64,000 nucleotides of DNA. Source: Clavelina lepadiformis (Eukaryota > Chordata > Ascidiacea > Aplousobranchia > Clavelinidae). This document shows positions 26,771-40,165 of this stretch, in pieces; position 1 is the stretch's first letter; each line of letters opens with the position of its first letter. The notes under the pieces were generated by a model that saw only the letters and a list, made by a program, of their open reading frames with translations, was not told the origin of the DNA and made no database searches. The translations under genes and the position numbers were made by a program. The DNA lies in NCBI RefSeq assembly GCF_947623445.1, contig NC_135247.1, positions 4,156,501 to 4,220,500 of the forward strand. The letters are read 5' to 3'.

Positions 26771-28254
26771 GCATAGATCGTAGTTAGATTGTTAGAAAGT
26801 TTAAAAGCTTGGGTCGAGGCAAGTATTCATTCCTATGAACCTGTGCAGCTTTCTAATCATTTGCATGCTCATCTCAGGTATGGAAGACTCGCAGATCGGC
26901 CATACAAAACATTGACGTTAACCGCCATAAGCCGTAACTGGCAGGTCGATAGTCTCCAGTCACCAGACTGGTGCGATGCAGGTAAGGAGGGCAGTAAGGA
27001 CTTCCCAACAGCTGAAGCACAATTTACACCCAACCAAGCTATTCCTGCGGAAATCATTGCTGCATGCATTGTATTGTTTATTTTTCGCCATTAACTGTGT
27101 GGAGCGAAAGTTACGGTGCTAACCGTTGTAGATACTGCACAATAAAACCACATGCTCACGAACAGTTAACGAGCAGGAAAAAGTGGCAAAGCCCAAAGGG
27201 CTAAAAACATGCAAGATAGCAATAATGCAATTGTGCTATAAGATGGTAGGTTAGCATGGCCAACAAACCCACAAAATTATTCCTAAGTTTAACTGAATTA
27301 AGGCCAAAATAACAAAAAACGAAACAAATACACTGTTTGAAGATGTAGAGGACATGTTCCTTAATATTAAAAACACGCATATTAATAGCCGAAATAAATA
27401 TATAAAGCGACATATAGCCTATCTTAAGTGCGCAACAAATGGATGTTTAAAGAAACTGCACAAAAGAAACTTCATCCTAAGGACCGGAATCCCGTTTCTG
27501 TGGCCAGGAGAGGGCACAATATTAAGGCCCACATTGCCAGGCTTTGCAAGAAGGAAGCTTTAAAGCCACCCTTTTAAGTGTGCATTATAGGCCTATATGA
27601 ATGCGATGCCATGATCGAAGAGTGAAAACTAGGCTATCCTGGAGCCCCAGATGTCGTTCGACGTTCACAACAATTTACGTGGTTTATGTTACGGTATCCT
27701 GCTGCACTCCATAAACTCGATCAGCCTTCATCTCCAGAAATGCAAACTATCACAGACAGCGTTGCCACTCGCCTGAGCCCAATGACATTGATTTCTATTT
27801 TCCGTAACACTGGAACAAGGCATTTCTTATTCTTATAATTATCAACGCTGTTATGCAAAGTTTGGATTTAGTATACAAGTGCACAACCACAGAATGCCTT
27901 TGTATACTAGACCAGATTGTGCAGAGTATGGCAAGAAGTCGCAGTGTACACCAGCTAGCCTACTTCCTTGCACACTGGAATTTTGCATCTGCACACCTGA
28001 GATCTTGTCGAAAACTGCCATACTTTGCAGTCTGGATCTTAGACCCTAATTAGCTTAATTACGTGCACAAAACTTCATGCAATGAGCAACTTTGATTGTT
28101 TATAACTTTTGAATTACTATAGCTGCGTGCATGAATCTTTTAGGATGTATTACGGTGAAGGCATGTTACTGTAAAAATACAGAAGTACAAAGATTAAGAA
28201 TTATTGTAGGCCTAGTTTAACTAATAGTTTTTTTAATTAGTCTAGAAACTGGTC
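26771..28254. other. Intergenic before EXOC1
   Basis: About 1.5 kb with no supported gene. The open frame at 26789-27094 (101 codons) has no recognisable domain, signal sequence or splice context, and its composition is unremarkable. Confidence 0.4.
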
Positions 28255-31200
28255 ATGAGTGCCATAAAGCATGCTTTGCAGCGTGACGTTTTTACTCCTA
28301 TTGGAGAAAGGCTTCTTGGTGTTGTCCATACGGCAAAAGCAAGTGGAAAAAAGAAGAAGTCATCATTTCTTTGTGCATCAGGTGATGGTGCTTGATATGA
28401 ATGTTTAATATAACTTTGAATAATATTGCGTTTGTTAGCTGGTTCGGTGAGAGACAGTTATCAATGTTTTTTTTGTACTGGTTGTATTAAATCGCAATCA
28501 TTTTATGTTTTTTTAGTAACAATTGAAAGGCCGGTTGCTGTATATATAAGCAAAATTAAGAAACAAGAAAAAGGCGAATCATATAAAAAACAAAAAGTGT
28601 GGCAGTTAAAAGAACTAAAAGTTGTAAATGGTAAAGAAGACAAGGTATATATATATATATATATGTATAAAAATATTAAGTATTATACAACATATGTTGT
28701 GATAATCTGATATATAATGCAAGACGATTCAACTGGATATTTTTTACAGGATAACACTGAGTTCGATCTGCAGTTTGAAAAGAATTTTAAGTGGTCTGCT
28801 ACCAGTGTAGCTGAGAAACAAACATTTTTGTCTTGTTTATGGAAAGTATGTGATGTAATTATAAAACTTTATATGGCCATTAGCTTAGGGGATTTTCTTT
28901 TTTATCAATAAACTATGTTGGCACAAATCAGTATCATGCAGTTTTCAGCGCTTTTATTTCGAAACTCGTTAAATGTCACTGATATTCCTTACAGCTATGT
29001 CATCGTTACCTGCCAAGGCCACAAAAGCCTGCATTTGTGAATGTTTCTCAAAGTCTTTTGGAAGGTAGCTTTTCAGCTTTATTTTATTCTTTTTGTATTT
29101 TCTGTTCAAAAATGTGTAACACAATATGAAAAATATCAACTTGCACTTAACATGATTTTGAGGACAACATTTATCTTTTTTTTCTAATATCATGCGCAGC
29201 TTTTATTTGCCTTCAAGTTTCATTTATATTTTATTATTACCATAAGTTTCAGTCACTGGCTCTGAGGACTCGAGGGGAAATGTTGCTGCTGTTGGACCAG
29301 ATGAAGATGCATTGGAAGACTACCAAGTAAGACCTCAACCTTCATAATATTGATATAAAAAAATTTTAATTGAGAATTTAGATTTATGATAATGCTTGGT
29401 CCAGACATTTATAGTTATTTCATGCATTGTAATACTAAACCGATACGGACCCCAAACTTCATGTAGGACATGCTTGCCCTGGTTAAAAATTCTAGAAATT
29501 TACAAAGTTATCTCCTTTTGTTGAAATTACGACAGACCAGGAAGTAGCATTTGGCTATAAAAATCTTTTAAATTAATTAAAAATTGGTGTGCTATGTAAT
29601 GGATTTATTTTCTGCGCAATTGCAGGCATTAACAGAGCAAGAAGAACTAGATTTGGAAAAAATGATTAGCGAATGTGAATATGCCATCAGTGATGCAGAG
29701 GCGTTTGCAACATCCCTTTCCAAGGACTTGTCTGTGTTAGATGGACAAAATATACATTCCATTATGGGGTCAGAAGCTCAGGTATTTTAATGCTGGTAAA
29801 TACACCGACCATTTTCGTATGAATGTTGCAAGCATCTGTTTTTACTTGCTTTGTTTCCAGGTGAATGAGCTTATGTTGTTGTTGGATAATGCTCTGAGCG
29901 AAGTCATTAATATCGAATCTCGGTTAGATGAATATGATCTTATGGTTGGAAACATTGCCTCTCAAATGGGACAGATGAAAAATCAAGAATCTTTCATACA
30001 GATAACAAACAAAAATCATGGCAGATTGTTAGAAGAGCTTGATAAGCTTGTGGTAGGTATCTGCACATAAAATACGCTTGGAGATTTGGTGTGAATCAGA
30101 ACTTCAAAACATTCAGTCATGGAAAAAACTGGAAAAATAGTTTTCATCAAGCACTGGTATTCTTGTTAGAAATATATATATAGTAAGTTGTTTGAGTTAT
30201 GAAAACTCTTTTTCTCATACAGATGCAATTAGATCTTTCTAAGGGTCACATCAAAGCCTTGCGAGAAGCTGATCTTGGCAAAGATAGCGGGATAGAGGCA
30301 TGCACTAGTGCTGCTGATGCATTGCAACAAGCAATGGAAGTGGAATTACCAATAGGTTTGGAACTGCAAAAGTTTTTTCAGATAAATTGTGTATGATGTG
30401 TGTATATATACAATAAGCACATGAAAACTTTGTTAAAAACTCAATTACTTAGCTGTGTCAAATATTTTTTGTGGCTTGTTTTTCAGTCTTTATTGCATCT
30501 CATATAATGACTGTACACTTTAGGCTTGTCCAAGCTGCAAGCAGTTGCTGAGCAGCAGAAGTTGTTTGATAGTTTGAGGCAAATGTTTGCAAAGAGATTG
30601 CATGATCATATGTCTACGCTCTTCGTCAAGCAAGTATGTCAACTGTGGTTTGGTTTGGTATATACAAACAGTAAAAAGTGATATATAGTGGAAGCTCGTT
30701 AACTTAACGTTAAAGCAACCGATTAATTTACTTCGAGTTATCTGAACTTGATTAAGTTATTAACCATGAAAATACCACTGAGAGATAATAAATGTATTTA
30801 TACAATGGAATAACGACGTTAAATATAGCACTAAGAATGTATAGTTGTTAAATTTAGTACCATCATTCTCTCCTTGGCTAGCCTACAAAGGGTATCATGA
30901 ACTTCCGTAATCAAAGTGATCTTACTAATTTAATTGCTTTTATTCTTATTTAGTTTAGTATTGGCAACTTTGAATGTTCGCATTACACTTGATTCTTTAT
31001 GCTGTGTCATGAATCTCGTACCCTTTTTATTGGTGATATCACGTTCAAATAATGAATATATCACTGCGTAATCACTTTTAACTGCACTGGTGTAGTAGGT
31101 ATTTTGAACTGAAGTCCTTAAAAATTCCTCATATGTGCAGGGATCAGAACATCCTGGAAGTTCTCTTGCAAGGCAGTCGTCAAATTTACTTTTACCAAAA

Positions 31201-34200
31201 CATTTCCCTTATCATCGTGACTTGCTCCCATTCAAGGACCTTATTCTTTGGCTGAAGCTTGCAGATAAGACAAAATACATCCAGCTTTGTACAGTAAGTG
31301 AAGTCAAATTGAAACCAGTAGCCATTTGACTGAATTTCAATTCAAGTTGCATGCTTAATACTGCACAAAGTAATATGGTAATTGTATACTTATGAGCTAT
31401 GAATATTCTTCGATATAAGCCAGATCAAGGTGCATTGGTTATGGGTATAAATAGTAAATACCCTGGATACCAATACATGCATTTTTGTGCAAAGTGTGGC
31501 TTCCTATTAAAAAGATGTTCATTGTTTGACCAACACTTGTAATTTATTCGCAGATTTACACGAAAAATCTTAGTAAACTTTATACTCAAGAAATAAAGGA
31601 TTTTATGACCACTGCAAAACAAAGATTTATTCAAGAAGGTATGAAAATGCCATATTTACTATTTAGATATGTTTGTCAAAAACATCACTTACCTTACATA
31701 AGGAAAAATTGTTATGTAGGCTACCTGTATTTCTACAGAATGTTATTCCTGTTTACATTCCATGCAAAGTGTATGAAACGTGAACTCATTGATTATTATT
31801 ATCTTCGTATATCACTGTTGTGTCCACGTCATGTCCATATGCACCCAAGTTTACTGTTTGTTCGTCATTTTTTTAAGAAAACATCATGTAATTGGTGAAT
31901 GTTATAAACAAAAATGGCGATTATATGTTATTTCCAGTTTTTGCGTACTTTTTGTGCAATTCATCCAACTTCAAGATTGAATATTGACTAAACTTTCGTG
32001 TGTTTTGAGTACAATGCTTAAACTTTAGTTACAAACATAGATTTAAACTGCTTGCTAAAGTATGAAACATTATCACTTTATTCTCACAAAAAAACAGCTG
32101 CATTGGATGGTGACGTTGGGGCAGCCGCGTTGAAAGCAAGCTCATCGCTCACTTTGAATATTCCGAGCAGTGAGAAAAGTCCTCACAAGTCTTTAAATAA
32201 AAGTATAACTCCGTGTTGTAGCTAAGTAGTACTGCCATCAATAAAAGCTACTTGCACGGCATACTGAACTAATGACAGTTAAAAGAAATTGAAAATTGAA
32301 AGAGATTTGTTGTTTTTCAGAGAAAATACAACACTTTTCACACTTAATTTCTATTTTGTAGCGGTTATGTATTGAACGGCTTAGATTTTCTGCATGGATG
32401 CACTTTTCCAGTTAAAAGTTTTCACTTTTTCTTACCAATGCTCATTTCTTAATGTAGACCTTAGCTGTTTTTAATGTGCAACAACTTGGTTTATGCAATT
32501 CCAACTTTTGAACCACTCACTTGTGTTTAATGATTAACATATTGTTTTAGTCAACTTATTCTTGATTGCTTGTTCGCTTTTGTTGTCATAAAATTTATAG
32601 GATACAACATATAGGTCATACAACATTTAGTTTGCTTAAAGGTTACAAAGATTCAAACTTTCTTTCTTGTAAAGCATTTCATCATGTTCATTGTCGCTCC
32701 ACTGCACTTGTGTTATTATCAGCATAGAATAAATGCATGTTGGCCACTTGATATATGAAACTCATTAAAATTCATCATAAGATGTGTAGATTTTGCATGT
32801 TTGAACGTTTGCTTGATTGATTACACTAACAACTTATATTGCAACAAAGCTGCTAAGCAGATTCACTATTTTCAATTGTTTTAAGTAAAGCTCTTATTTG
32901 TTTTTATTCAGAATTGAGCTCCAGTATACGCAATTTATCCGGCTCACAAAAGAGCCTAAATAAAGAAAAGAAGAAGGTGTTTGGATCAACTCAAAACTTG
33001 TCAGTTAAAGGTTTGTCAAGTTTGCATACAGTCCAATGCTAAAAAAAGATTTTTAGATAAATAAGGAATTTTGTTTGAAAACTTGCTTTATTATAACTGG
33101 TTAATTGTTGTAAAACTCCAGCTGTTGGAAAGAAACTAAAATTTGGCCATAAGAAACGTGGGCTTGCTGGCAGCAGAGAGTCACTTGCTACTTCTGATTT
33201 TGAATTATCTGATCGACACAAGTTTAGCACTGTAAGAAAAAAGAAACATTTTCTATTAATTAAGTTAATGGCAAATGAATGATAAACATCGTGGCACTGT
33301 TTTTAGACATTTCGCGAAGTTTTAAATGAACTTGAGCCGACATGCCAAGACGAAGAACGATTTCTGACAAAATTCTTTCACTTAAACGTGGAGAGTTCTG
33401 ACACAATGTTACCTGTAAGTTGTTTGTTTAGTGGTATGATAAGTGATTATCTGTTTGGTATTGATTACACTTGTCTACAAGCTTTTTCTGCTGTCATATG
33501 ATTGTTTTCAAAGGGTATATTTAAGGAGTTGAAGAATGTGTTTGCTTTTTTTGTTATCATGTTTAGTTTTTGAGTTATGGTATAAATCAGGGGTGGGCAA
33601 CATATGGCCCGCGGGCCGGATCCGGCCCGCGACGGGATTTTGAGCGGCCCGCAGACAGTTTCCGGTCTTACATGATAATGTGGCCTGCGGCCACATTCTG
33701 CCGCAATCCCTGTATTGCGTCACTGAATAAGTCCAAGTTTGCCAACCTGAGAAAGATGGCCATAAATCTACTTGTTCTGTTCGGGTCTACATACATTTAT
33801 GAGCAAACATTTTCGACCATGAACATTAATAAGACAAAGCTGCGTTCCAATCTATTCAGGAATCCGGCCCGCCAAGTACTTCATTTTCTCATATCAGGCC
33901 CGCCGACCGAAGAAGTTGCCCGCCCCTGGTATAAATGATAGTTGCGTTTATTACATCTTTCATGGCAGCAAATGTGACTTGAAGGAGCACTAAACTTGTT
34001 TTCATACCTAACATTTTTATTTCAAATTTTTCAATTGAGGTCTGTCTAAAGTATTATAAACACTTGCACATAGTACAGTCCTTGGTCCTTTATCACTGCA
34101 ACCTGTTTATACAAAATAAAACTCACAAATTCGATGGTTTTAAACTAAGATGTGCTGCAGGAAAATGTTCGTGTGGACTAGTGAATTTTCAACTCAATAT

Positions 34201-37200
34201 GTTTTGAATATCTTAACTGTGATAATGTGATGTCTATATTGTCTTGATTGCAGGGAGGATCTGACGATGAAGAAGATGACACTGAAGTTGGCATCCACAG
34301 AAGAAGAAAATACCAAGAGTAAGTGCATAACTTGAACGAGGTTTTTGCATACCATGTCAACAAGACTTACTTAAAAATTAAACAACTGCGACCTATTTTC
34401 AGGGTTCAAGTCACAAAAGAAATAAGGTGAGCAGCGAATTGCTTTTGAGGCTTCTATAATATGGTAGCTTATAAATGCAGTATGTATATTGTATAAGTTG
34501 CCGATATGCAATTAACAGCAACTACTGTTGTTTAGTTTTGTATACGTTTGATGTCATTGTATGGTGTATGCGAGGTGAAAAAGCGAAAATGGTGAATTCT
34601 TATACCAAGCTGCCTGTTTGCTTGTATATTTGAGAATTTAACATGGACCCATTCTAAATGGCCTTAATTATTGACAGAAACCGCATTTTTTACCTAATTG
34701 TGAATATAATATGGGTGAAAGATACTATTTTCGATCATATTTTGTGCGAATCTTCGTAAATAACTGTAATATGTTTAGAATAGTACGTTTATACAATACA
34801 CTTAGTTAAATATGTTATATTTGTTGTAAAATGTTGTATAAATCTTTACGTAGTATTAGTTCATTGAATTATATCATTTACCATTTGTTACTGCCACCAA
34901 ACATCCATAGCCAATTTGCTTTTCTAAAATACAAACATGTTTTTTAAATTTAACGAGTCACATTTTTGTTTACCATGGTTATTGCCATCACCTTCATGTT
35001 TCGTTTCAAACTTTTAATGTGCACATTCACTGTAAATTTCATGAATTTTTAAGGCAAGATGACGCAATTTGGTAAGTTAAAGACGACTTGTTTCTCAGGG
35101 AATGACCTCTTTATCTTTTTTTGGCAATTGGTTGATTAGAGTGTCACAAGTTTTGTTTCAATTTAGGATCTTTTGCTGAAAGCTGTTTTTTTTACACATA
35201 GTAATCAATGTGCAGTTTGGTAAAAGGCAAAACATTAAAATTAAAATTGCTGTAACAAAACTTGTTATGCTCAAAAATATGAAATTAAATATTGTGCAGC
35301 TATAATTTTCTCAAATTTTGCAACTGCATGGACAATGTTTTTTCAAATTATTTCGCATGTTTTTTGTTTAATCTGACTTGCATGGCTCTGCAAGACGATT
35401 ATGTTGCAAGAGAAAGTTATTTCAAAATCATTAAAACCAATGTTTTTGCGTAATTGCATATAGAATTTTTAATACTTTCATTACAAACTTGTTTTATGTA
35501 ATTTTGTTACACTTTTCCATAAACATTTAAAAAGTATGAGTAACATTTGGAAATACTAAACTCATCTATTAACTTTTTTCCAGATATACTTTCACTAATT
35601 TTTTTTGTTATGTTGTTAACTTATTTTGATTTCTGTATGAGGTTTCATGGTTGAACTGAACGCAACAAATGTGTTTATTGATATGTTTTATTACATCTAA
35701 TTTTCTGATGCCAGGCGCATGATGACTGAACTCTTTTCGATTGTTGAATCTCAGCTTACTCTTCTTGTTGCTTTTGGGGAGGAACTTGATCCTCTCAATT
35801 CTCTAAACATGCTCGTTGTGATTGGACAGAGAGTCACACAAGCCCAGCAGGCAAGATTTATTCACATTTTAACTCCCATGGTTATCGTTTTGCATCATTT
35901 GTGCAACTGTAGGTTGTTTGTACTCTACCATTTTGTTAATCACCGCAGGACAATGATGGATCATTTCTTGCCAAGATGCTGGGAAATTGCTTGATTGAAG
36001 TCAAGCGAAATTTCGATAACTTCATCGTAAGCTAAGAGCAGTTTTTTTTCTGTTCTGGGAAATAGAGAAATCTGTTAACGTTTCATGCCGAGATATTATG
36101 ATTGCTGACTGAAATTACAGAAACTAAAGATAAGTGCAGTGGAGGAGGCCCACGTGGGAAAGGGCAAGAAATATGGAATCCTTCCATTTGTTCAAGATTT
36201 CGAAGATTTTGTGGAGTTGGCCGAGAGCATATTCCGCGATTCTGAAAGACGGTCAGATATTGACAAAGCCTACAAGGAATTGACCAAGGCTGTATTGGCT
36301 GCCAGTAAACTACTTCTTAGTTTTAAATATGAAATTCATATGTTATTCCAAAGATGTAACTAATTTATTTTAGACTTTTATACGTGATTGTCCCGTTTAA
36401 ATCTATCTTTAACCTTTCACCTATTTACAAGTTGATAGAGTTGCTGCTGACAGCCCTAAAATACCTCCTGAGGTGGTGAAGTTTGAAAATTATCATCACT
36501 TGCTCAACTGTCTGTCAAGCTTGAAAATTGCCTGCCTTGAACAAAACAAACGCGATGTGAAGAGTCGTTACTCCGATAATCTGCAAAATTTCGTTACTGC
36601 TATGCTAGGAAGGCCTCTGGAAAAACTAAGTGTAAGTTTATTAGCATAAGGCATAGCCCGAAATGTAATTTTAACGGTTTACACCATTCACAGTATAAAG
36701 TTATTGTAAAGCTACTGAATAGTACTGGGATTTAGAGCGCTTATTGGTAATTTTAATTTTTTTTTAATTAATTTAATTTTGATCTTAGTTGAAAAGTCTC
36801 TTGAAGTTGTAACGCTTTTTTGTGTCACAGAGCTTCTTTGAAGGTGTGGAGCAGGTGATGGCTAGTGGAGTTAGAGCCGAGGAAGTCGGATTTCAGCTTA
36901 AGTTTAGCAAGCAGGAGTTGAGGAAATGCATCAAGGAGTACAGTGGAAAAGATGTGAAGAAAGGATTAGAATCGTTATACCACAAGATAGTGAAATACAC
37001 CACAGAATACGACAACCGACTCTTACAGGTAATGAACTTCCAAACGAACCTATCGGGTTTTGTTAAAGTTGTTCTGTTTTAAATGATTATGGAAACTTTT
37101 GCAATAAATTTCCCACCAAATACTGCAAACTACAAAGAAGCTGCTACTAGCTACTGCAGAAAAGGCGTCTGTAGAATGAACATTAAATGCCTACAGTAAA

Positions 37201-37420
37201 CTAACATGCGCCATTAATACTGATACACAGACTTGATTTTAGTTTTAACTAGGACAAAATGTTTTAGGTTGTATGGCAACACATGCAGGAGGAATTTGTC
37301 AGACAATACAAACACTTTGAAGATCTCATATCAAAGTGTTACCCGGATAGCGAGATAAAACTGGAGTTCACCATCGAGAATGTCTTGCTCTATTTCTCGT
37401 CAATCGCTATAACCCAGTAA
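28255..37420 (+). CDS. EXOC1: EXOC1: exocyst complex component 1 (Sec3)
   Basis: EXOC1 (Sec3) is the membrane-binding subunit of the exocyst, which tethers secretory vesicles to the plasma membrane. Twenty-four exons, all phase-consistent: 28255-28381, 28517-28644, 28750-28845, 28995-29064, 29253-29326, 29626-29781, 29861-30052, 30223-30355, 30524-30633, 31141-31293, 31554-31638, 32098-32202, 32912-33010, 33122-33231, 33307-33414, 34254-34318, 34403-34426, 35054-35071, 35715-35850, 35949-36026, 36121-36304, 36432-36631, 36831-37028 and 37268-37420. This gives 933 residues; human is about 894. The N-terminus [15 protein letters not shown] is nearly that of vertebrate EXOC1. Residues 1-140 are the Sec3 PH-like phosphoinositide-binding domain ([27 protein letters not shown]). 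A coiled coil covers about 165-280. The C-terminal Sec3 rod includes [23 protein letters not shown] and [15 protein letters not shown]. Exons 17 and 18 are 24 and 18 nt. The intron after 35850 starts with GC. Confidence 0.97.
28646..28664. repeat. TA microsatellite in EXOC1 intron 2
   Basis: An uninterrupted run of TA dinucleotides directly after the donor of EXOC1 exon 2. Its length probably varies between alleles. It does not touch coding sequence. Confidence 0.85.
33588..33928 (+). mobile_element. Internally deleted hAT element in EXOC1 intron 15
   Basis: The ends are CAGGGGTGGGCAAC and, inverted, CAGGGGCGGGCAAC, with perfect 8-bp target duplications gtataaat at 33580-33587 and 33929-33936. 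The first 60 bp are rich in GGCCCG. The interior keeps an open piece at about 33717-33860 encoding the C-terminal hAT dimerisation motif ([18 protein letters not shown], then [15 protein letters not shown]). The 341 bp are thus the two ends of a ZBED-like transposon with the catalytic part removed. It lies between EXOC1 exons 15 and 16 and leaves their splice sites intact. Confidence 0.92.
34403..34426 (+). other. EXOC1: EXOC1 24-nt microexon (putative cassette)
   Basis: Flanked by TTTTCAG and GTGAGC, entering and leaving in phase 2. It adds eight residues (ending VQVTKEIR). Skipping it keeps the frame, since the exon ending at 34318 also leaves phase 2. Confidence 0.7.
35054..35071 (+). other. 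EXOC1: EXOC1 18-nt microexon (putative cassette)
   Basis: Eighteen nt between TTTTTAAG and GTAAGT, phase 2 in and out, adding six residues (RQDDAIW across the joints). Direct joining of 34318 to 35715 also keeps frame and yields the vertebrate-like RMM start of the next exon, so both small exons look optional. Confidence 0.6.
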
Positions 37421-40165
37421 CTGACGACCTTGTCCAAAGCGTTGTTCATTTATATTTTACTTTCACTTTTTTCTTCTTGACATCTTGTCATCGTTATTTA
37501 ACGTCTTTCAAGATAAATGATATGATACCGATGCTCTACTCCCTGAGTTACCTTTCTAACCAACAAGGAAGAAGGAGAAAATCACTTAAGAGAGAATTTT
37601 TCTTCAGAATTGTTTTAGTACATTAGTGGTATTTTTACACCAGCTGAGTTCCGTAAAACTCACCGTTGAGGCTGCTGTTTGCATTATCTCGTGCTTGATT
37701 TTTCCTGTAACACGTGCAATTATGTTATTATTATGATTATCCTTCAATAATATACATTTTACAATACACTAAAAACTGCTCATATCTCTAACAGTTAAGA
37801 GAGAACGTTTGGGTCTGCGTTTATTTGCACTAGATAAATAATTTTCATCTATCTATAGCCATTAAGCTTGCCCAAGCCTGCAGGTTTTCTACCGTTCATT
37901 GTAGGTCACTGCAGAAAAAAGTTTTGAGAAATACAAAATGTAACATAACTTAGAAACTGAATTTAGAACTCGATAATAGCTTGGATAAGCCGAAGATGTA
38001 CTAAGTGTTGTTGCCGATTGGAGTGGAAACCTTGAAAATAAAATAGTCAATAGCAACAAGTGCTAACCTACCTGTTTTCCTGATGCATACCAATGAGTTT
38101 TCCACAATCTCGTCACATGATACAGGGAATATTCTTGCCATAAAAGATATAGGAAGTCTACTATTTGTCATCCTCTTTCGACTTACAAAATTGATTGCAT
38201 TAACGTAACGTTTGATGTAAGGTTATGCAAGTTACGGGTATGCGCGCATACGGTAAACTTGTATTGCACCATAAAATGCACTATATCACAGTCTCGTACA
38301 GTGAGCTTATAGTGAGGCCAAACTTGTTTAAGTTTCTGCTACTTGTGTTCAAGTATTCTATCTTTAATTATAAAAAATCTCAACTTGTGAATACGTTACT
38401 GCCGCAAAACTATTTCTAGAGGAATAATTAATTTATATTAAAGATATCGGTTTTTTTAGAAGTTTAGCTTTCAAGCCTTTGTACCGTGCTACTTTTACGT
38501 GTTAAATGGGATAAGCGAATGACAAAATATTTACATACGCTTAATTGGTCGACTTAATAAGCGCAGCAAGCATGTTCGGTGGCCACGCTGACATGAGAAC
38601 GGTACCAACTGCTTTTTTCCTGACATCTTGTGTAATGTTTAAGTATTCAGTTTGTGAGGATATTTTACTCAGCAAGATAATTTAAAAGGGTTAGCTCCTA
38701 ACAGAGTAGTAACGTTGAAACAAGCAAAAAATTGTGTTTTCTGTTTGCCCATATTTTCCTGTACAAATCAGCTGTAACAATATGCTTGCAAGTATAGTTA
38801 TTATAGAATAGTTAATATGTGTAACTGTTTGCAAATAACAATCTGTGGTTTAATTGTTAATGTGCAGCTTGAATTCTTTGAACGGGCCGAATGTAGCTAA
38901 TCAACAGACGTGGTGCAGAGCTTAAGCGGATGTTTCGGGATTGTCGGTTTTCCGGTATAGCACGGCCGGTTATATCTTTATTGCGTTGAGCGCAGCTTAA
39001 TATACCATGCCTGTTAGGACAACATGCTAAATTATGGAGGCTTTTCATACAATTTGATCCGCAATAAGAAGAGAAACGCGTCGTATCTTGTGGTTTAGAT
39101 TATGGTTTCCAGAAGCTATGTCCGAATGTCTTTGATTGAATTTAAAACAGCGTTGCGGGTTGGAGATTTTGAAAAGCAGAGTAAATTGAAAATAGAGACA
39201 AAACAGTCTATTAATAGTAGATCACTTGTTAACGTTTTACTATGAGTAAGCAGATACTGGTAAAGGCTTGGAATGTCAACGAGAATTTTCAGAGCTACGT
39301 TGTCGATGATATGGCTATAGATGCCGCTGCAGTGTAGTCTTTACTGGATGGCTGACAGCAAACTTCCCAAGAGCAATACTTTCTAACTTACTGGGCGTTT
39401 CTTGGATGTTACACTGCATACACGCTTTGAATAACCGTGGCTGTTTTATTTTTATTGGCTTAGAGTGTGTAGGCCACACGATTTACAGTTGATAAAAATC
39501 AGGAAAGTTTGATAAAAACGAATGAATCAAAGGTTTTCGTTCGCAAAACAAACTGCCGCATAAACCGGATGTCAACCCGATATGTACAAATCATTTGTGC
39601 ACAGAATAGTTTATGCTTTGTCAGTATACTGCTTGATATACGGTATAGGCAAAAGTGCTCTTGTCTCTTCGTACGGTGTGACCCGAGTTTATTTAACAGA
39701 ATGTGGAGAAATTCGTCTTGCCAACTGCAAAAACGTTTCAGGTCAATATGGACAGTTTCTTCCAGTTGGCATTTTTAGTCTTGATTGTAAAGTATAATTC
39801 TGCAACCTTTCATTTGTTGCTTTTGAGATTAACTTAAGTTGTACAGTATGTGTGATAGAATTAGCCATGGGTTTCAGTGCAGAACATCGGAGTGTAACAA
39901 CAAAAGCTCAGCCGCTAACTCGTTAAGCAATTTACTCAGCCACTAATTATTTTGAGTAACTGAAAAACAAAAACATATACCGTAAATCAACGCTTTTCGT
40001 TTACCTGTCCTTATTATTGTTTTCTGAAATGCTTTAATATATCAAAATATTATAAATATGATATGATTATTATGTATATGTTTATATATCATGTACATAA
40101 TTGAATGTTTGTCTGGGTAGAAACCGCGGCCTTATTTCCCCTGTAAAAACTTTAAGCACAAAAAC
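37421..40165. other. EXOC1 3' UTR and intergenic DNA
   Basis: EXOC1 3' UTR with a candidate polyadenylation signal AATAAA at 38037-38042. The rest has no clear gene. One open frame at 39582-39797 (71 codons, starting MYKSFVHRIV and ending FSLDCKV) has a hydrophobic start and four later cysteines. It has no recognisable family or supporting exons, so I leave it as an unlikely small secreted ORF. Confidence 0.4.

Noticed and set aside
26789..27094. Open frame of 101 codons on the + strand
   Set aside because: No domain, signal peptide or splice context; reading frames on the opposite strand are open too, as expected by chance.
33570..33938. 122-codon frame as a gene
   Set aside because: It spans the whole hAT element from flank to flank; only the middle is transposase-derived and there is no independent start.
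39582..39797. 71-codon frame as a small secreted protein
   Set aside because: The hydrophobic start and cysteines are suggestive, but there is no family likeness, promoter or exon support; left in the gap description only.
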